A stretch of DNA of 64,000 nucleotides from Sarcocystis neurona (lineage: Eukaryota; Apicomplexa; Conoidasida; Eucoccidiorida; Sarcocystidae). Of this stretch, positions 1 to 14,600 are shown piece after piece. The stretch's first letter is position 1. Each line of letters begins with the position of its first letter. The stretch is from positions 1,201,280 through 1,265,279 of the forward strand of contig KL647297.1 of assembly GCA_000727475.1 (NCBI GenBank), in the 5' to 3' direction. Both the position numbers and the translations under genes were made by a program. The notes beneath the pieces are model-generated. The model saw nothing but the letters and a program-made list of their open reading frames with translations. It had not been told where the DNA came from and made no database searches.

Positions 1-633
1 ACCTATAGGCAACTACATATATCTATATATCTGCATTTATATATATATATATACACACACAGACAAATACACATTTACATGTGTATATATATATATGTAT
101 GGGCAACTACATATATTTATATCTACACGCATATATATGCCGAGGCAAGTACACACTTACATATATTATATATATATGTACATCAATATATATAGGTATA
201 TATATTTAAATATATAGGCAACTGCATATATCTATATTCACGTATACATACATATATATATATATATATATACCAATGCAATACACATTTACAGATATAT
301 ATATATATATACATCCAGATATATATATAGAGAGAGAGAGAGAGATATACATAGAAAGAGAAGGCGTCCCCAGACGTTGTAGAAGCCGTGACCTCCTGTG
401 TAATGTCACATACTTTATAAAAATGTACGTAAACGCGTATATCCGCAAATAGAAGTGCAGGTCCATACACGTAAGTATACGCATATATACATATACACAC
501 ATACACATATATGCATGCTTACACATATATATATAGATATATTTATTTGAGACGCTGATATTGCGTTTTCTCTGTGTGGTGCATGTGAAGGTTGGAGAGG
601 ACGGCGGCGCTGCCCACAGACGTCCTCACGGCA

Positions 634-812
634 CGAAACATAAAGCGAGGAAGATACGGAGACGGCGAGACGGGGAGGTCGCAAATTAAGAGAGACGGCG
701 AGACACACACGTGGCGAGTCGGGGAGACGGCGAGACGGGGAGGTCGCGGCTTCGAGAGACGGCGAGACGGGGAGGTCGCCATTCAGAGAGACGGCGAGAC
801 AGGGAGGTCGAA
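634..812. repeat. GC-rich minisatellite, 24-27 bp unit
   Basis: Repeated blocks with core GAGACGGCGAGACGG followed by GGAGGTCG, about six imperfect copies, inside an AROM intron. Confidence 0.85.
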
Positions 813-899
813 CACACACACATACACAGAGAGACATACGCAGAGACACAGACGCACGCAGCGACACCCTTCAGTAGATGCTCGTGTGGGGGGGACAAA

Positions 900-1400
900 T
901 ATATTCATCGGAATGTACGAAGAAAACGACTTCCCTCGTTGAAGGAATGTACGGAGAAGAAGACTTCCTCGTTTTTGTAGCAGTGTGCACAGAGAAACAA
1001 GAAACCTTCCCTCTCACACAGCAAAAGGCATGTAGGCCTCTCTATCTCCAAACGCGTATACATACTTACATATATATATATGTATACACACATATATATA
1101 TGTATGCTTCTTTTTCTCGTGGTGGCCTCTCCATCTGCGTTTGCGTGTACTCCTCCATATCTATAATGTATGTTTACACGTATGTATGTACAATTCTCTC
1201 TCTCACAGGAGAAAAGGCATGTAGGCCTCCATATCTGCATACAGGCATACCTATATATATATAGGTATCATGGTGGCCTGTCTATCTGCGTTTGCATATA
1301 CTCCCACATATATATATATATACGTATACATCGATGTATGGACACCAAAGAAAAGGCACGTAGGCTTGTCTGTCTGCGTCACCAAATAACCCCTACACAC
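900..1400. repeat. Diverged tandem duplications in AROM intron
   Basis: Anchor AAAAGGCATGTAGGCCT recurs near 1,022 and 1,211, and as a variant near 1,350 (spacings about 187 and 140). Each copy is followed by a TCTATCTGCGT-like phrase and a TA-rich stretch. A shorter duplicate, GGAATGTACGNAGAAGA, occurs at 911 and 945. Confidence 0.6.
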
Positions 1401-1783
1401 ACACATATAAGAGAAGGCGAGAACGGCTGGCTTGGCAGTAATATCCTCTGTGTACAGTCCCACAAATACATTTTCACAAGTTCATACAAAGACTTCTGTG
1501 GCGTTGTGTGTCTCTGTCGCTGTGTTTCTGTCCGTATCTATACAAATATATGTATATACAGTCGTATATGTATGTAGTCAACAAATGCACATATATACAC
1601 ACAGATATACAAATATATAAGCTGTCCAAGTAGTCAGGTAGAAGGACGGGCTGCGTAACGTCACTGAAAGATATGCAGAGAGTTTAGAAGAGAGAGACAG
1701 GGAGACACGCACGGAGCGAGACGCGACGCCGGCAGAGAGAGAAACAAACCATTCGAAAAAAAAAGAACGTCTCTATCTGGGAC

Positions 1784-2638
1784 CTGTACGTAAGCAATAC
1801 CTGGGGATGCCTTTTCATAAGGAAGCGCAAGTCGAAGCAGCCGCGGATGCAGCGGCACGAACGCGCTGCGTCTCTCTTCACTTCTTAGAGACAGACCAGC
1901 TTTTTCTTCTTCTCCTCTTCCGTCTCCCTCTCCGACCCGGGCCGCTGCTGCTTTAACGCTTCTTCCTGCTGCTGTTGCTGCTGCCTGAGACGACGGTACT
2001 GCTGCTGCTGCTGTATCTGCTGCTACAGATGCCCCTGCTTCTAAAGATGCTGCGGTTCCTGCTGGGCGTGCTCCTGCTGCTGTTGAATATGCTGCTTTGT
2101 TGAAAGCTGCTGCTTCTCCTCGTCCTGCTGCTTGGAAGGCTGTTGCTGCTGCTGGGGAAACCGCTGTGGCTCGATACGGTACTGCTGCTTGAGACGCTCC
2201 TCCCGTTTTACCCGGTACTCCTCTTGAAGCTGCTGCTGCTGCGGCAGATGCTGTTATAGGACACGCTGCTGCTGGCGAGGCTCCTGCTGCTGCGTTGGCA
2301 AATGCTGCTGCTGCTGGAGAGGCCGCTGCTGCTGCTCGAGGCGCTCCTGCTGCTCCACAAGGTACTGCTCCTAAAGCTGCTGCTGGTGCTCGAAACGCTG
2401 CTGCTGGCGATGCTGCTGCTGGCGATGCTGCTGCTGGCGAGGCTGCCGCTGGCGATGCTGCTTCTGGCGATGCTGCTGCTGGGGATGTTTTGGGAAATGC
2501 TGCTGCTGAAGGCGTCGAGGCTGCCGTTTCTGCAGCTGGTGTTGCGTTGCTGTATGACGAAACAGGGCGAAGCTGCACGGGGAGGTGTGTGTGGCAGATC
2601 CACCAGAAGTCCTCGAAGGTTTTATTGACGCAGTGCCA
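1784..2638 (-). CDS. AROM: AROM exon 10: EPSPS C-terminus and alanine-rich linker
   Basis: Acceptor GCGGGTGCAG. Reads [19 protein letters not shown], the C-terminal KTFP-like motif of EPSPS with its PEP-binding Lys. About 200 residues of Ala/Ser/Pro repeats follow, then a more complex stretch ending AYVQ at donor CAG|GTCCCA. A long linker instead of a stop shows that the protein continues left of the window. Shikimate kinase would be expected next. The exact 3' splice choice is less certain than the 5' side. Confidence 0.75.
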
Positions 2639-5600
2639 CTGCACCCGCAGCAGCAGCAACAGCAGCAGATTTAGTTGCAGTGTTGCAGCAGCCGCAATAG
2701 AGCCAGCAGCAGTTGCAGTTGCTGTTTAGCAGCACCAAGAGCAAGAGAAGACCGGCAGCGCCAAAAGCAAGAGAAGAGCACCAGCACCAGCTGTGACACC
2801 GGCAGCAACAGCAGCGGCAGTTGTAGTTGCAGTCGGACTCCCAGCAGCAGCAGCAGCAGCACTCGTCACTGCAGCTTCGAACAGCAAGAAGAGGAGGGAA
2901 ACCAGCAGCCGGAGCAGAGAGAGAGACAGCAACAGGAGAAGCAGGAGGGACAACAGCAGCAGGAGAATCCTCAGCAGAAGAGGACACTGCAACACAGAGA
3001 AGCTCCAAGCCCTCTTCCGGGGTGTGCCACAGCAGCAGGAGCTCGGCGGCGCATCACGCGTCAAGACTGCTTCGCACCAGCAGCGCAAAGGGAAAGCAGC
3101 AGCAGCAGCAGCAAGTACTACCGGTGCAAAGGGCGTAAGCGAGAGGGGGAAGGAAAGCCAGAAAGAAAAGAAAGTGTGGAAGACATAGAGACAGAGAACA
3201 ACGCAACACAGAGACGAAGAAGAGAAGCACGAGAAAAGGACATCGAGACAAAAATAGAGAGGACGAAATGAGAATAGACGAAGACGACAGAAAATGGAAG
3301 ATAGACAGAAGAAAGCGCAGACAGACAGAGGAAAGCGCACCTAAGCCTGGACTCCCGGGTTCCTTAAGCGGCTGCATGCCGCTGTTTTAGTCACTGCGCA
3401 TGGCCACATACACACACGTGTGTGTCCAGCTGCTACCCACCGGGCAAGCACATATTGCATGCACCTATATTTCCCTCTCTACATGTATATATTAATGGTA
3501 ATACATATAAAGAGACAAGAACTTGAGTACACCCAACGTACGTGTGTATCCTCTAGAAAATTCAACTCACATACGCATAGATATATGCGTATATGCTGGC
3601 TTGTGAACTATACACGTAGGTGTATAAATATATGTATATATATCCATACGTAAGTGTGCGCTGGCATACGTATATGCGTGTATATATATATATATATGTA
3701 GGGGTAAGAATAGACAAATGCGCCTGTGTTGAGAGAGGAGGAGAGACAGGGAGACAGAGAGAGTCACGTAGGGCAGTGCTCTTTTCAGAGCCTGCTACTG
3801 ACCACCTACAGAAGAAATGGCGAGGTCACTTCTTAGAAGCGAAAGGACGGCAAAGCTCATTGCAATGCGGTGGTCTGCCTGCGTATCTATCTCGATAAAG
3901 CCGCCGCTGCTCCCCCTGGTCTCCTTCTTTCTGCTGTTGCTGTCGCCACGAGTGTTCCGGCTGCTGTTCTCCTTCTTGCCGCTGCTGCTGCAGCCCCTGC
4001 TGTTGCTGCTGCTGCTCCTGTTACTGCTGCTCCTGTTGCTGCTGCTGGTGTTCCTGCTGCTGGTGTTGCTGCTGCAGAGGTGCTGCTGTGTTGCTGCAGC
4101 AGTCGCCTTGAAAGGGTATTGCAGCGTAAGACGAGAACAGAGCAATCGGCGCTCGCACGTGCTGCTCTGCCTGCGTGAACTGCGCGTACAAATTGCGTGC
4201 CTTTGCTGCTGCTGCAACAGCAGCTGCTGCTGTTGCTGTGTGCTGGAGTTTTCTCCTCCTCCCGTTCTTCCTCCACGTCTCTCTCTTCTCTCACTATTAC
4301 TACGACTCCTACTCTCGATGTAGCCTCTTGTCTGCCTGACGCAGCTCCTCGCTTCCTCGCTTATGCTGCACTTGTTTCTGTTGTCCCCGCCGTCACTTCT
4401 CCAAGCAAAAAGGCTGCAGGCTCCTGCTGCTGCTGCAGCTCCTTTCTCGGCCTCTCCGGCACCGCACCAACACTTCTTTTGCTGGTGCTCCTGCTCGTGC
4501 TGCTGCTGCTGCGGGAGCTGTTGTTGCTCCTGCTGCTGCTGTTGCTGTTGCTGCGGCTGCTGATGCTGCTGTTGCTGTTGCACGTGAGACGGGGTAAGGA
4601 AAATCACGATAGCGTCTTCTTCTTCTCGGACGGCGCAGCCACATGCCCGTAGCCCTTCCACCATCGCAGCTACGCGGTTGCTCTCCTTTAACCTCGCAGT
4701 CCGCAGGCCAGCAATTCGGACCGCTTCGTTACCATGAGAGTAGCAGCAACCTTTCTCTCTGCGATAGCAACTTTGTGTCACAGCTCCTGCTATTGCTGCT
4801 GCTGCCCCATTGGCATCCCCTTCTTCTGCTGCTATGGTCCTCGCGACTTCTTCCTGTCTTCTTCCTCTGAACGCTTCTGCTGCGCTACAAACAGCTGGTG
4901 TACGTGTCGCTACTGCTGCAGCACTTTGTTCTTCGCCTCCTGCTGCTGTTGCTGCTGGGCTTTCCCCTCTGTCTCCGGCTGCTGTTGCTGCTGAAATTTC
5001 TGCTTCTGCTGCTCCTGCTGCTGCCGCCGTGCCTGCTGCTGCCGCCCAGGTCGGCGTCCGTAACCCTGCAGTGCTCCTCGCTTCAGTTGCTGCCGCTGCG
5101 GCTCCTGTCTCGCCTGCTGCTGCTGCTGCGGCTGGAGCTCGACCGGCGGCCGCTGCTTTGGCGGCTGCGTCCTCACCCGAGTTTCTGCCGGCAGCAGCGG
5201 GTCCGGCTACTGTTGCTGCGGGTCCTGTTGCGGCTGCTGCTGCGTGTCCTGTTGAGGCTGCTGCTGCGGGTCCTGTTGCGGTTGCTGCTGCGGGTCCTGT
5301 TGAGGCTGCTGCTGCGGATCCTGTTGCGGCTGCTGCTGCGGGTGCTGCTTCTGCAAGTGCTGCTGCTATTGCACGCCTTTTTTCGTTTGCGCTTGAAAAG
5401 CGCTGCCTGGCAGTGTCTGCGTGAAGTGCCGCGGCTACAACAGCAGCAAGCGTCATGAAGCAATCTTGCATGCAGTTTAAGTCTACGTGGAGTACCTTGG
5501 TCCTTTCCCCTGCTGTTGCTGCTGTTAGTACCGCGTAGGAGACAGCATTTTCTACTCCTTTGCCTAGTGTGGGGTGGCCACAGTAGCCTTTTGTCGTCTT

Positions 5601-8600
5601 TCGTCGTGCGAGACTGCTGCAGCGGGCTGAAGTTCTTCTCCCCACTGCCTGTCTCCGGTCTGCTGCTTCCTGCGGCCTCTGTGTGGCAGCTGCTTCTTCA
5701 GCAGCTGAACCAGCGGCTCTCACAGTGCTGGCGCCGCATGCTGCATGCGCTCCTGAGGCGGCTGCGGCTCCTGCTGCTGCCGCGAAGCCGCTGCCGCCGT
5801 CTCTTTCCGCGTCCCCGTGTCTCCCTCGAAGAACCCCCGGTGCTGCTGCTGCTGCTGCTGTCTCAGTCGTTACTGACTGGCCTGCTGTCTTCGCCTGCTG
5901 CTGCGTCTCGGCGGCCTCGCCTCCTCCTTCCCTGGCAACACTGCTGCATAACTTCGACTTTTTCAGACCGTAGCTCCCTGCTCCTTCCTCCCCGTCTTTC
6001 CTTTTCTTCTCCTCTTCTCTTCCCTTTGTCTTTCCCAGTTGCTGCTGCCCGGCCTCTGCAGCTCCTGCTGCTTCTGCTGCCGCTCGCTGTTTCTCGCCTG
6101 CCTGCCCTAGACGTGGCTCTTCCTCTTCTGTTGCTGTTGTGTGCTTTGCTGTTTGACGCGGGGCTTCTCTTTTTGCCTCGTCGTTTTCTTCTTTGGCATC
6201 GTCGCCCTCGTCCGTTTCTCTTTTCTGTTCTTTTTCTGCTGTCTCCCTGTCCCGTTTCGCTTCTCCTGTCTCGGTCTCCCCCTCTTCTTCTTCGAAGACT
6301 TCTTCTCGTATGTGGGCTGCAGTTTCTCCCTCTCCTCCGTCTCGTCCGCTGATATTGAAGATATGCGACCGCATGCACGGGAGCAGAAGCCCCTGCGGCG
6401 GTCCTTCAACAGAAATCCACAAATGCTTCTCCCACCGGCAGCACTCCGCACAGGAAGGAGAAGAAGAGGAAATCCAGGCAGAAGGAGAAGAAGGAGAAAG
6501 GAAAGGAAGTGACGCCCGAGACGCAGCAGGACACGAAAGTGACGGATTTCGCAGGGAGCAACTCGCAGAGATGGAAGAAGAAGACGTGGAAGGAGAAGAG
6601 TCCGAAGAACAAGAAGGAGGGCCACAAGAAGAGAAAGGGGAAGGAAAAGAAGGCGGCCGCTGCTTGAGGCGTAGAAGATGTTTTCTAACCCCCGGGGTAA
6701 AACGTTTATGCGGGCACCTTCTACTCTGCCACACGCGACAGCCCAGCCGGCGGAGCAGCAGAGAAAATTGCACGTCCTTCTGCAAGGGATCCGCGCTGCA
6801 GCAGCAGAAAGAAGAGAAGCAGCAGCACTGCAGGAGTCACAGCAACAACGCGTGCAGCAGAAAGGAAGCACCAGCAGCAGCAGCAACGCCACTAGCGGCA
6901 ACGGTAGTAACAGCGCCGGCAGCAAAAGCACCGGCAGGAATGGCACCAGCAGGCATGCTGCTGTGCCGCAGCAGCAGCAGCAAGAAGCGCTCGTGTACAG
7001 TAGTAGCAGCGAAAGAGCACAGGCGGTCCCCGCAGCGCCGCCGCCGCAGGAGCAGCAAGAGCAAAAAGAACAAGAAGGCAACGAGCAGCAGCGTCGCCAG
7101 AGCGGCAGTGGCAACGTTGCCAGATAAAGGAAAAGCAGACACGCAGCGACACCAGCAGCACAAGCACGCGCAGCAGCAGCAGCACCACAAGCAGCAACAC
7201 CAGCAGCAGCAGTTCCAGCAACAGGAGCACAAGCAGCAACGACAGCAGCAGCAGTTCCAGCAGCAGTAGCACAAGCAGCACCGCCCCACACAAAGCGGCA
7301 GCACTCGCTTCAGTAGCACCAGCAGCCGCACCAGCAACACCACCGGCAGGAGCAGCAACGGCAACACCAGCAGCAGCAGCCGCAGAACGAGCGGCTGCAA
7401 CATCAACAGCAGCAAGTGCACTAGTAGCAGCAGAACTAGCAAAGTAGCAAAGGTAGGAGCGACAGTACAGGCAGCAGCAGCACTAGCAGCAGCAACAGGA
7501 GCACCTCCAGCAGGAGATGCTGCATTAGGACTAGCAGCAGCAGCACTAGCACAAGCAGCAGCAGCAGGACCACCACTGGCAGCAGCAGCAGCAGGACCAT
7601 CACTGGCAACAGCAGCAGCAGTCGCAGCAGCGGCATTAGCACCAGCAGCAGCACTAACACTAGCACAGCCAGCAGCAGCAGCACTAGCAGCAACAGCAGC
7701 ACTATCACTAGCAGCAGCAGCAACAGAACTAGCACCAGCAGCAGCAGAAGTACTAGCACGTGCACCAGCGGCAGCAATAGCAACAGCAGCATTTGCTGCG
7801 TTGCGTTCCGCTTGGCCACAGCCGCTTCGCGACCCTCTTCTCCAAATCGACTTCGAACGTCTGTGGCTGCATGCATTGTCTATATACCAGCAGCAGCAGC
7901 GGCACCTGTGTCTATATGTGTGGGCCTATGTAAAGAGAATGATATATATGTATATCTGTAGAGATATATGTATATATGTTTAGATACACAGAGAGACAGA
8001 TATTTAGAAAGAGGGAGAAGGAACAGGATAGATACATATGTATGGGTATATGGACACAGATAGAGATAATGAACGAGACACATACGTATTCATACATATA
8101 TGTATGGGTATACATGGAGAGAATAAGATACCTATGTGTATACACATATATATATACATATATATAGAGAGGGCATAAGATATAGACATAGAGATAGGCA
8201 CTCACCGAGAGAGATAAATAGATTAGTTATGAAGGTTGATATAGAAAGTGGAAGCAATATATATATATATATATGTGTAAATGAAGGATAGAGACGCGGA
8301 GGGAAGTCTACAGTGAGACACAGAGGGAGGGAGATACGTACACTGGCATGCGCAGAGAGAAGATGCCGACAGATGTAACCGGAAGCGTTCGAGGCGCGCA
8401 TGTACCTACCACAGGAGAACGCAAAATTCTGGAAAAGCAGCAAGTCAACAGTTGGTGCTAAATTCGTTTTTATTACTGCCGCCCCGTTCCTCCTGCAACG
8501 TCGGAGCGCCGCCAATCTCTTGCTGCTCCTGTCTCTGCCATTGTCGTTTGTTGCTCCTTGCTGCTCTTGTGCGACTGCCTCTTCCCTGCGACTGCTGCTG

Positions 8601-11600
8601 TCCGGCTGACGGGCTGGTGCAGCCCCTGCGTTGACTGCTGCCTCCGCAACTGCCACTGCTGCTGTTGCCGTCGCTGTGGCTGTTGCTGCTGCTGTTGCTG
8701 CCGCTGTAGTTGCTGCTGTGGGTGCTGTGACTGCTGCTGTGGCTGCTGTGGCTGCTGCTGTTGCTGTGCGTGCTGCTGCTGTTGCTGTGACTGCTGCAAT
8801 GTTTCTTACCTGTTCATGTTGACGTGCACCCGGCCCCCTGCTGTAGCCGCCACTGCGAAGAAATACGACGCTGCCGTTGCGTCTGCTTCAACAACGAAGC
8901 GCTGCAAGAATGCGTCACCGCAGGCCGCTGCATTCTCGTCATCTTCTATTTCTTCTTCCTCGTCCTCTCCTTTATCGTCTTCCTGTCTTCCTCCCTTTTT
9001 CTCTCCGTCTCTCTTCTCTTCCCGTTCACTTCTCTCTCGTTCTTCTTCGGAGGGGCTTTCACGTTCGTCGCAGCGACGGTGCTCTGAAGGGCCCCCCAGC
9101 TGCTGCTGCTGCTCGCTGATTTTCACCACTTGACAAGCAGCGTTTTTTCTCCCTTCTCCTGGTGCACTTGTCCCTTTCTGTTCGTGGATAGGCAGCTCTC
9201 TTCCGTCTTCTTCTCCTTCTTTGGCGTGTGCTTCTCCCGTGCCTCTGATATGGTGCTCTCCGATTTTTTCGACGTGTCTCGCTTCCTCCTTCTTCCCCGC
9301 GTTTTCTTCTCCTTCTTCTTTTGCACGACTTGGACACCGTCCTCGTCCTCCGCCTTCGTGGCCCCCGGCTGCTCCTGCTGCAGCTGCAGGCAGCTCCCAG
9401 CAACTCCGCACAGTATACACACCCCGCCCTGCTGCTGCGTGGAAGCCCCACTGCTGCATTACCCCACAGGTCAGGCTGACGTACGAACGAGCTGGCAGCT
9501 CCTCGGAACTGCTGCTGCTGCTGGTTCCGTGCGCACAGCACGGCTGGAGGCAGCCAGAACAACTCTTAGCAGGAGCAGGAGCAGGGCGAGAAGATGTGCC
9601 AGAAGAAGAAGAGCAGGGACGACGAGGAGGGGGAGAAGAAGGAGAAAAAGTTGAAAAGGAGGATAGGGACACCGTTGAAGAGGCGGTGCCCAAAGGATCA
9701 GCGCAGGGAGACACAGGAGCACAGCCAGAGGAAGAAGCAGCAAACGGCTGCTCGGGAAAGGTGTGGGGAGACGTGGACGAAGCGGTGTGGAGAGGGACAG
9801 AGACAGGCGTGGCACAAGAGAAGACAGAGGAAAGACGCTGTCTTGTCTCTGCCGCGGCACTCGAGCGCTTCTCATGTTGTAGCGCCCGCGCATGCGTCGC
9901 CTCGTGACTAGATGCCACGTCGCCTTCGCCTCCCTCCGTTGACGCCGCTGCAGCAGCAACAGGACACAGAGACTCCTCCGTGCGTAGAGAATGACAAAGT
10001 TCCTCATGCTCCTGCTGGTGCTGTTGCTCCTGCTGGTGCTGCTGCGGTTGCTCCTCCTCGTGCTGCTGCTGTTGCTGTTGCTGTCGATGCTGTTGTTGTT
10101 GCTGCAGCTGGTGCTGCTGCTGGTGCTGCTGCTGCTGGACAAGCAGCTTCACGTTGTAGGGCGCCAAGGGCGCGACCAGGAGCAGTGCAGAGACGAACTG
10201 GCTGCTGTCGGCCCCGTCGACCCTCCAGAGCGGGGACGGGGCGAAGATTTGCTGCAGCAGCATTCGATAGCGTTTTGTCAGCGGGAGAGTTTTTGCTGCA
10301 GCTGCAGCTGTTGGTTCTCTCTCTCCATTCTCCTCCTCATTTTTCTCTTCTCCTCCTTCTTCTGCTTCCTCCTGCGCTTGTGCTTCTCCCTCACCTTTCT
10401 TCGGTCCTTCTGACGCTTCTTCCCAGTGACACGCCTGTCTCGCCGTCTCCCCTCTCCTGCTCCTTGCCATCTCCGCCGTCTCTGTTGCGTCACCATTCGC
10501 CTCTCCACAACACCCCAGATCACACAAAAGCGCACTTTGCTGCTGCTGCTTCTTCTTCCCCTGCTGCTGCTCTACCTCCTGCTGGAGCTGCTGCTTCTTC
10601 TCTTGCTGCTGCGCCTCGTGCTGCGGCTTCGAAAGCACCTGCTGCAGCCGCTGCAGCTGGTGCTCTTGCACGCGCTCGTGCTGCCGCGTCTGCTGCCGAT
10701 CGCACCCTGCGTCCTCTCGAGGTCCATGCTCCTTCTCCCGTTGCAGCATCTGCTGCTGCTGGATGTGCGCAGCCTGCTGCTGGTGTTGCTGCTGGTGTAG
10801 CTTCGCCTTCTCTCCTACTTGTGGAATGAAGTTTACCGGCTCCAGCGCCAGGGGCAAGCAGCCGTGTTGCTGCAGAAAATGTATTTGACAAGGAATTGCC
10901 TTCATCACGGCAGCAGCAAGTTCGCGCATCGGCCGGCGCCGCAGCTGTTCGCCTCCGTCCAAAATAATGCGGCGCACCGCGACGCTGCTTCCCCCTCTTT
11001 CTGTTGAAGCAGCAGACTGCAGCTGCTGGCCTGCTGCTGCTGCTTTCAACCACAAAAACCGTTCTCCTCTTTCTCCTCCTGCTGCTTCTCCTCCTGCTCC
11101 TTCTCTTCCACCGCTCCTTCCTTCGCCTGTGTCTCTTTCAAAGGTGTCTGCTGCTGCTGCTGGTCCTCCTCCTCCTCTGCCTCCTCCGCTTCGCTCAGAC
11201 TTCCGCGACGCTCGACTGCCTCTTTCCGGGAGAGCTGCTTCTGGGTCTTCGTCGTCCACTGCTGCAGCTGCTGCTTCACCGGCGCGACGCGTCTGTTCTC
11301 CTCTTCTTCCTCCTGCTGCTGCTGCTGTGCCAGAGCACACGTTATCAACTACTGCTGCTGCTGCTCCACGAGGAGGCACCTGCTGCCCTTTCGGCAGCAA
11401 CGTTCTCCACGAAATATCTTCTTCTTTCTTCCGTTCTTCCTCGCGTTTGCTTTCTCCTGCTACCTCCGTTCTCTGTGGCTGCTGTTTCTCCGCCTCTTCC
11501 TCCTCCTGCTGCTCCTCGCGTGGGGCTCCAGCGGCAGCAAGAAGGCGCTGGTGGTTGTAGTGTAGCGACAGCAGAAAGGCGAGAAGAGGCAGCAGAAACC

Positions 11601-14600
11601 GCGCCGTTGTCCCGCTGTCTCCGACCCACAAATGCAGTTCTCCTTCCTGTCGTATAGAGACGTAAAAAACTGACGAACAGCAGCGTCGAGAAGAAGGCGG
11701 GAGTTCTCGTGTCTACGGTTGCCTGTATACATATACTTATATATACATATATATGTATGTATATGTGTATATGTGTGTCTGCACATACATATACATGTGC
11801 GTCCGTATGTATACATACATGTGTATATACAGTCGGTTGTCTACACATGAGTATATATATATATATATATGTATGTACAAATGTATATGTATGTGGTCAT
11901 ACACGTACAGATACACACATTCATATACGTTCATATAAACATATTTTATATATACACGTATAGACGCATACACGCTTTCATGCACAAGCATACGGAATTA
12001 TACACATATATACATATAAACATGGATATATACGCATTTGTATTCAGATATACCTATATAGATGAACACGTGAAACATATATATGTGCACACGTGATATA
12101 TATATATAGGTACATCTAAATACAAAGATACAGATATATGCGTATGCGTATATATAGGGGTGAGTCCATGTGAAAGTAGACTTCGACTGACATATATATG
12201 CATGTATTTATATTTATATAGGTAGAGAGAATTATATATATGTATGTGTTTGTACCTGCAGACACCCACGTACGTATGTGTCGCAAATGCTTCAGATATA
12301 TGTGGAACTTCTACGCATTTCTTTCGTTCATTCATACAGACACACGCATATCTAGTGAGGGAAAGACAGAAGGAGGCATATGTATGTATATATATGTATA
12401 TACAGTGTGAGACAGAGAGAGAAGGAGACACACATATGTATATATATATATGTATATATAGTGAGAAGAGAGGGAGGAGACATATATATATATATATATA
12501 TATATACAGTAGAGAGAGGGAGGAGACATATATACATATATATATATATATATGCAGTGAGAGAGACAGAGGAGAGACTTTCTCAATGTATGCATATATA
12601 TATATATACAGTGAGGAAGAGGGAGGAGACATATATATATATATATATATATATCTTTAGTAAGAAAGAGAAGGAGATACATACATATAAATATATACAT
12701 ATAATGAGAGAGAGAAGGAGACACACATTTACATATACACGTATATGTATGTATATATATATATATGGTGGCACATACACATGTGTGTATGTAGATACAG
12801 AGAAGTACACACGCACATATACATATATACATATAGACATATACAAATATGCATATATAAACACATGCATACATACATACGGACACAAACGCACATATAT
12901 GTGTACATAGAGAGAGACACACACACACATACACAGGTATATACATCTCAGCAGGCCACCGACGGCGGGAGAACCTTTGCCTTTTTCTACATGCAAAAAA
13001 TTGAAGAGGCCCGTAGACTCTACAGAGAGAGAGAGGCAGCAGAACGCGCGGCGCAGTGCGTGTTGAGAAGAGAAACGTAGGGCAGCGGCATGGGCGCGTG
13101 TGCATGCGGAGCGCGCAGCAGGCAAATTTTCGCCTACGGGAGCTTCCACCGAGGCGAGGGGGTCGGGCGCAGAGGCGGCCAAAAAATTTTGGGAACTTCT
13201 TCTTCCCCGAGCAGCAACTGCTGCTGCTGCCGATAATTCCGCGTCGAAGCAGGGAGAGCACGGGGCTGCATGCAAAGGGGAAAGGAGGTTCTCACCGCCA
13301 ACGCTGCTGCAGCGAGAGGCGTCTCCGCCGCCGGACGGAACACAAAACACTGGCAGTTCCTTCCCAAGAGAAATTTCTTCCGCTTCTTTCTGTTTCGACT
13401 TCTGCTTCACAAATTTACGCGTCTTCACAAAGATGTACTTATTCACATGCTAGAAAATAACATACACATATACTCTTCACAAACACATGCATGCAGACAC
13501 TTACAAACACACAGAAAAGTGATATACCAATCTGCTGTGCACACACACGTATACACAAAAAAATTGTATATGCACCTACCGTACACAACCCTATACATAT
13601 ATATACACGTCTATATATATATATATGTATGTACGTAACAATGTGTGTATTTATATATACATATATAGAGAGAGAGAGAGACGTAGACACCCACGGAGCT
13701 GCATATATATTTGAACACGCACATCTACGTCAACGATCACCACGTGTCCCATACATATATAGTTGCCTATATATATATACATATATATACATATATAATT
13801 ACATATATATATATAGGCGTATGCACTGGCAAAGTAGAATGCTACACGTACATTTTCTCTCTCTCTCTCACTTTAAACATATATATATAAATATATCTAA
13901 TACGCATGGATACACACACATGGTGACGATCCATATATACATATATATATATGTACATACCCGTAAGTGTATACGACTGCCCCTACGCATATAAAAATAC
14001 ATATATACATAGAATACGAATGTACAGTTGTCTACTCTGCAGCTGCAGACGTATATATATGTGTATATGTGTGGCCAGATATATATACAGATAGAGAATA
14101 TGTGTGTATATTTGTTCACTCTGTAGCTGCAAATACACATATATTGGGGCCAGGGATATACACGACTGCTGCTCAAATCTTACTTGAACAGAGCCGAGGG
14201 GGACCGATCATCCGCAGCAGCTCGAGCGCATGCAACATGGACAAGACGTCCACGCAGCACGGCAAATTTTGAATTAAATAAGTTCTCTTCCTGCTGCTGC
14301 TCCCGGTCGCGTCTTTGCAGTCCTCAGAATTCCCCGTGTTGCTGCTGCTGTTGCTGCTGATCTTCCTGGTGCTGCGTCGGCTTTTATTCGGAGGAAGCAG
14401 AGAGAGGCGTATGGCAGCGAGCAGCAACACGCGGTTGGCCACCGACTTCGATCCTGCAGCGCAGACAAGCAGAGCAGCGAACCGCAGGAATGCAACAGCA
14501 ACATCACGGACGCGCAGTCACGTGGAAGAAATAGCAGCAGCAGAAGCAAAACAGCAGCAGCAATCGACGCGGAACAGCACCAGCAGCGGATGCAGAAGAG

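Larger units (their letters stand above)
1..1783 (-). other. AROM intron, entering from left edge
   Basis: No shikimate kinase P-loop or other coding block was found on either strand. The stretch holds AT/AC microsatellites (1-560, 1,500-1,620), a minisatellite (634-812) and diverged duplications at 900-1,400. It is read as intron because the exon 10 donor lies at its right edge. Confidence 0.5.

Noticed and set aside
1..600. Tyr/Ile/Cys-rich frames ([12 protein letters not shown]) here and across all microsatellite blocks
   Set aside because: They are translations of (TA)n and (GT)n/(AC)n repeats.
6820..7880. Long poly-Leu/poly-Ala/poly-Gln open frames on both strands
   Set aside because: CAG-type repeats are open in several frames at once. 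EPSPS exons 8 and 9 join in phase across this interval, so it is intron.
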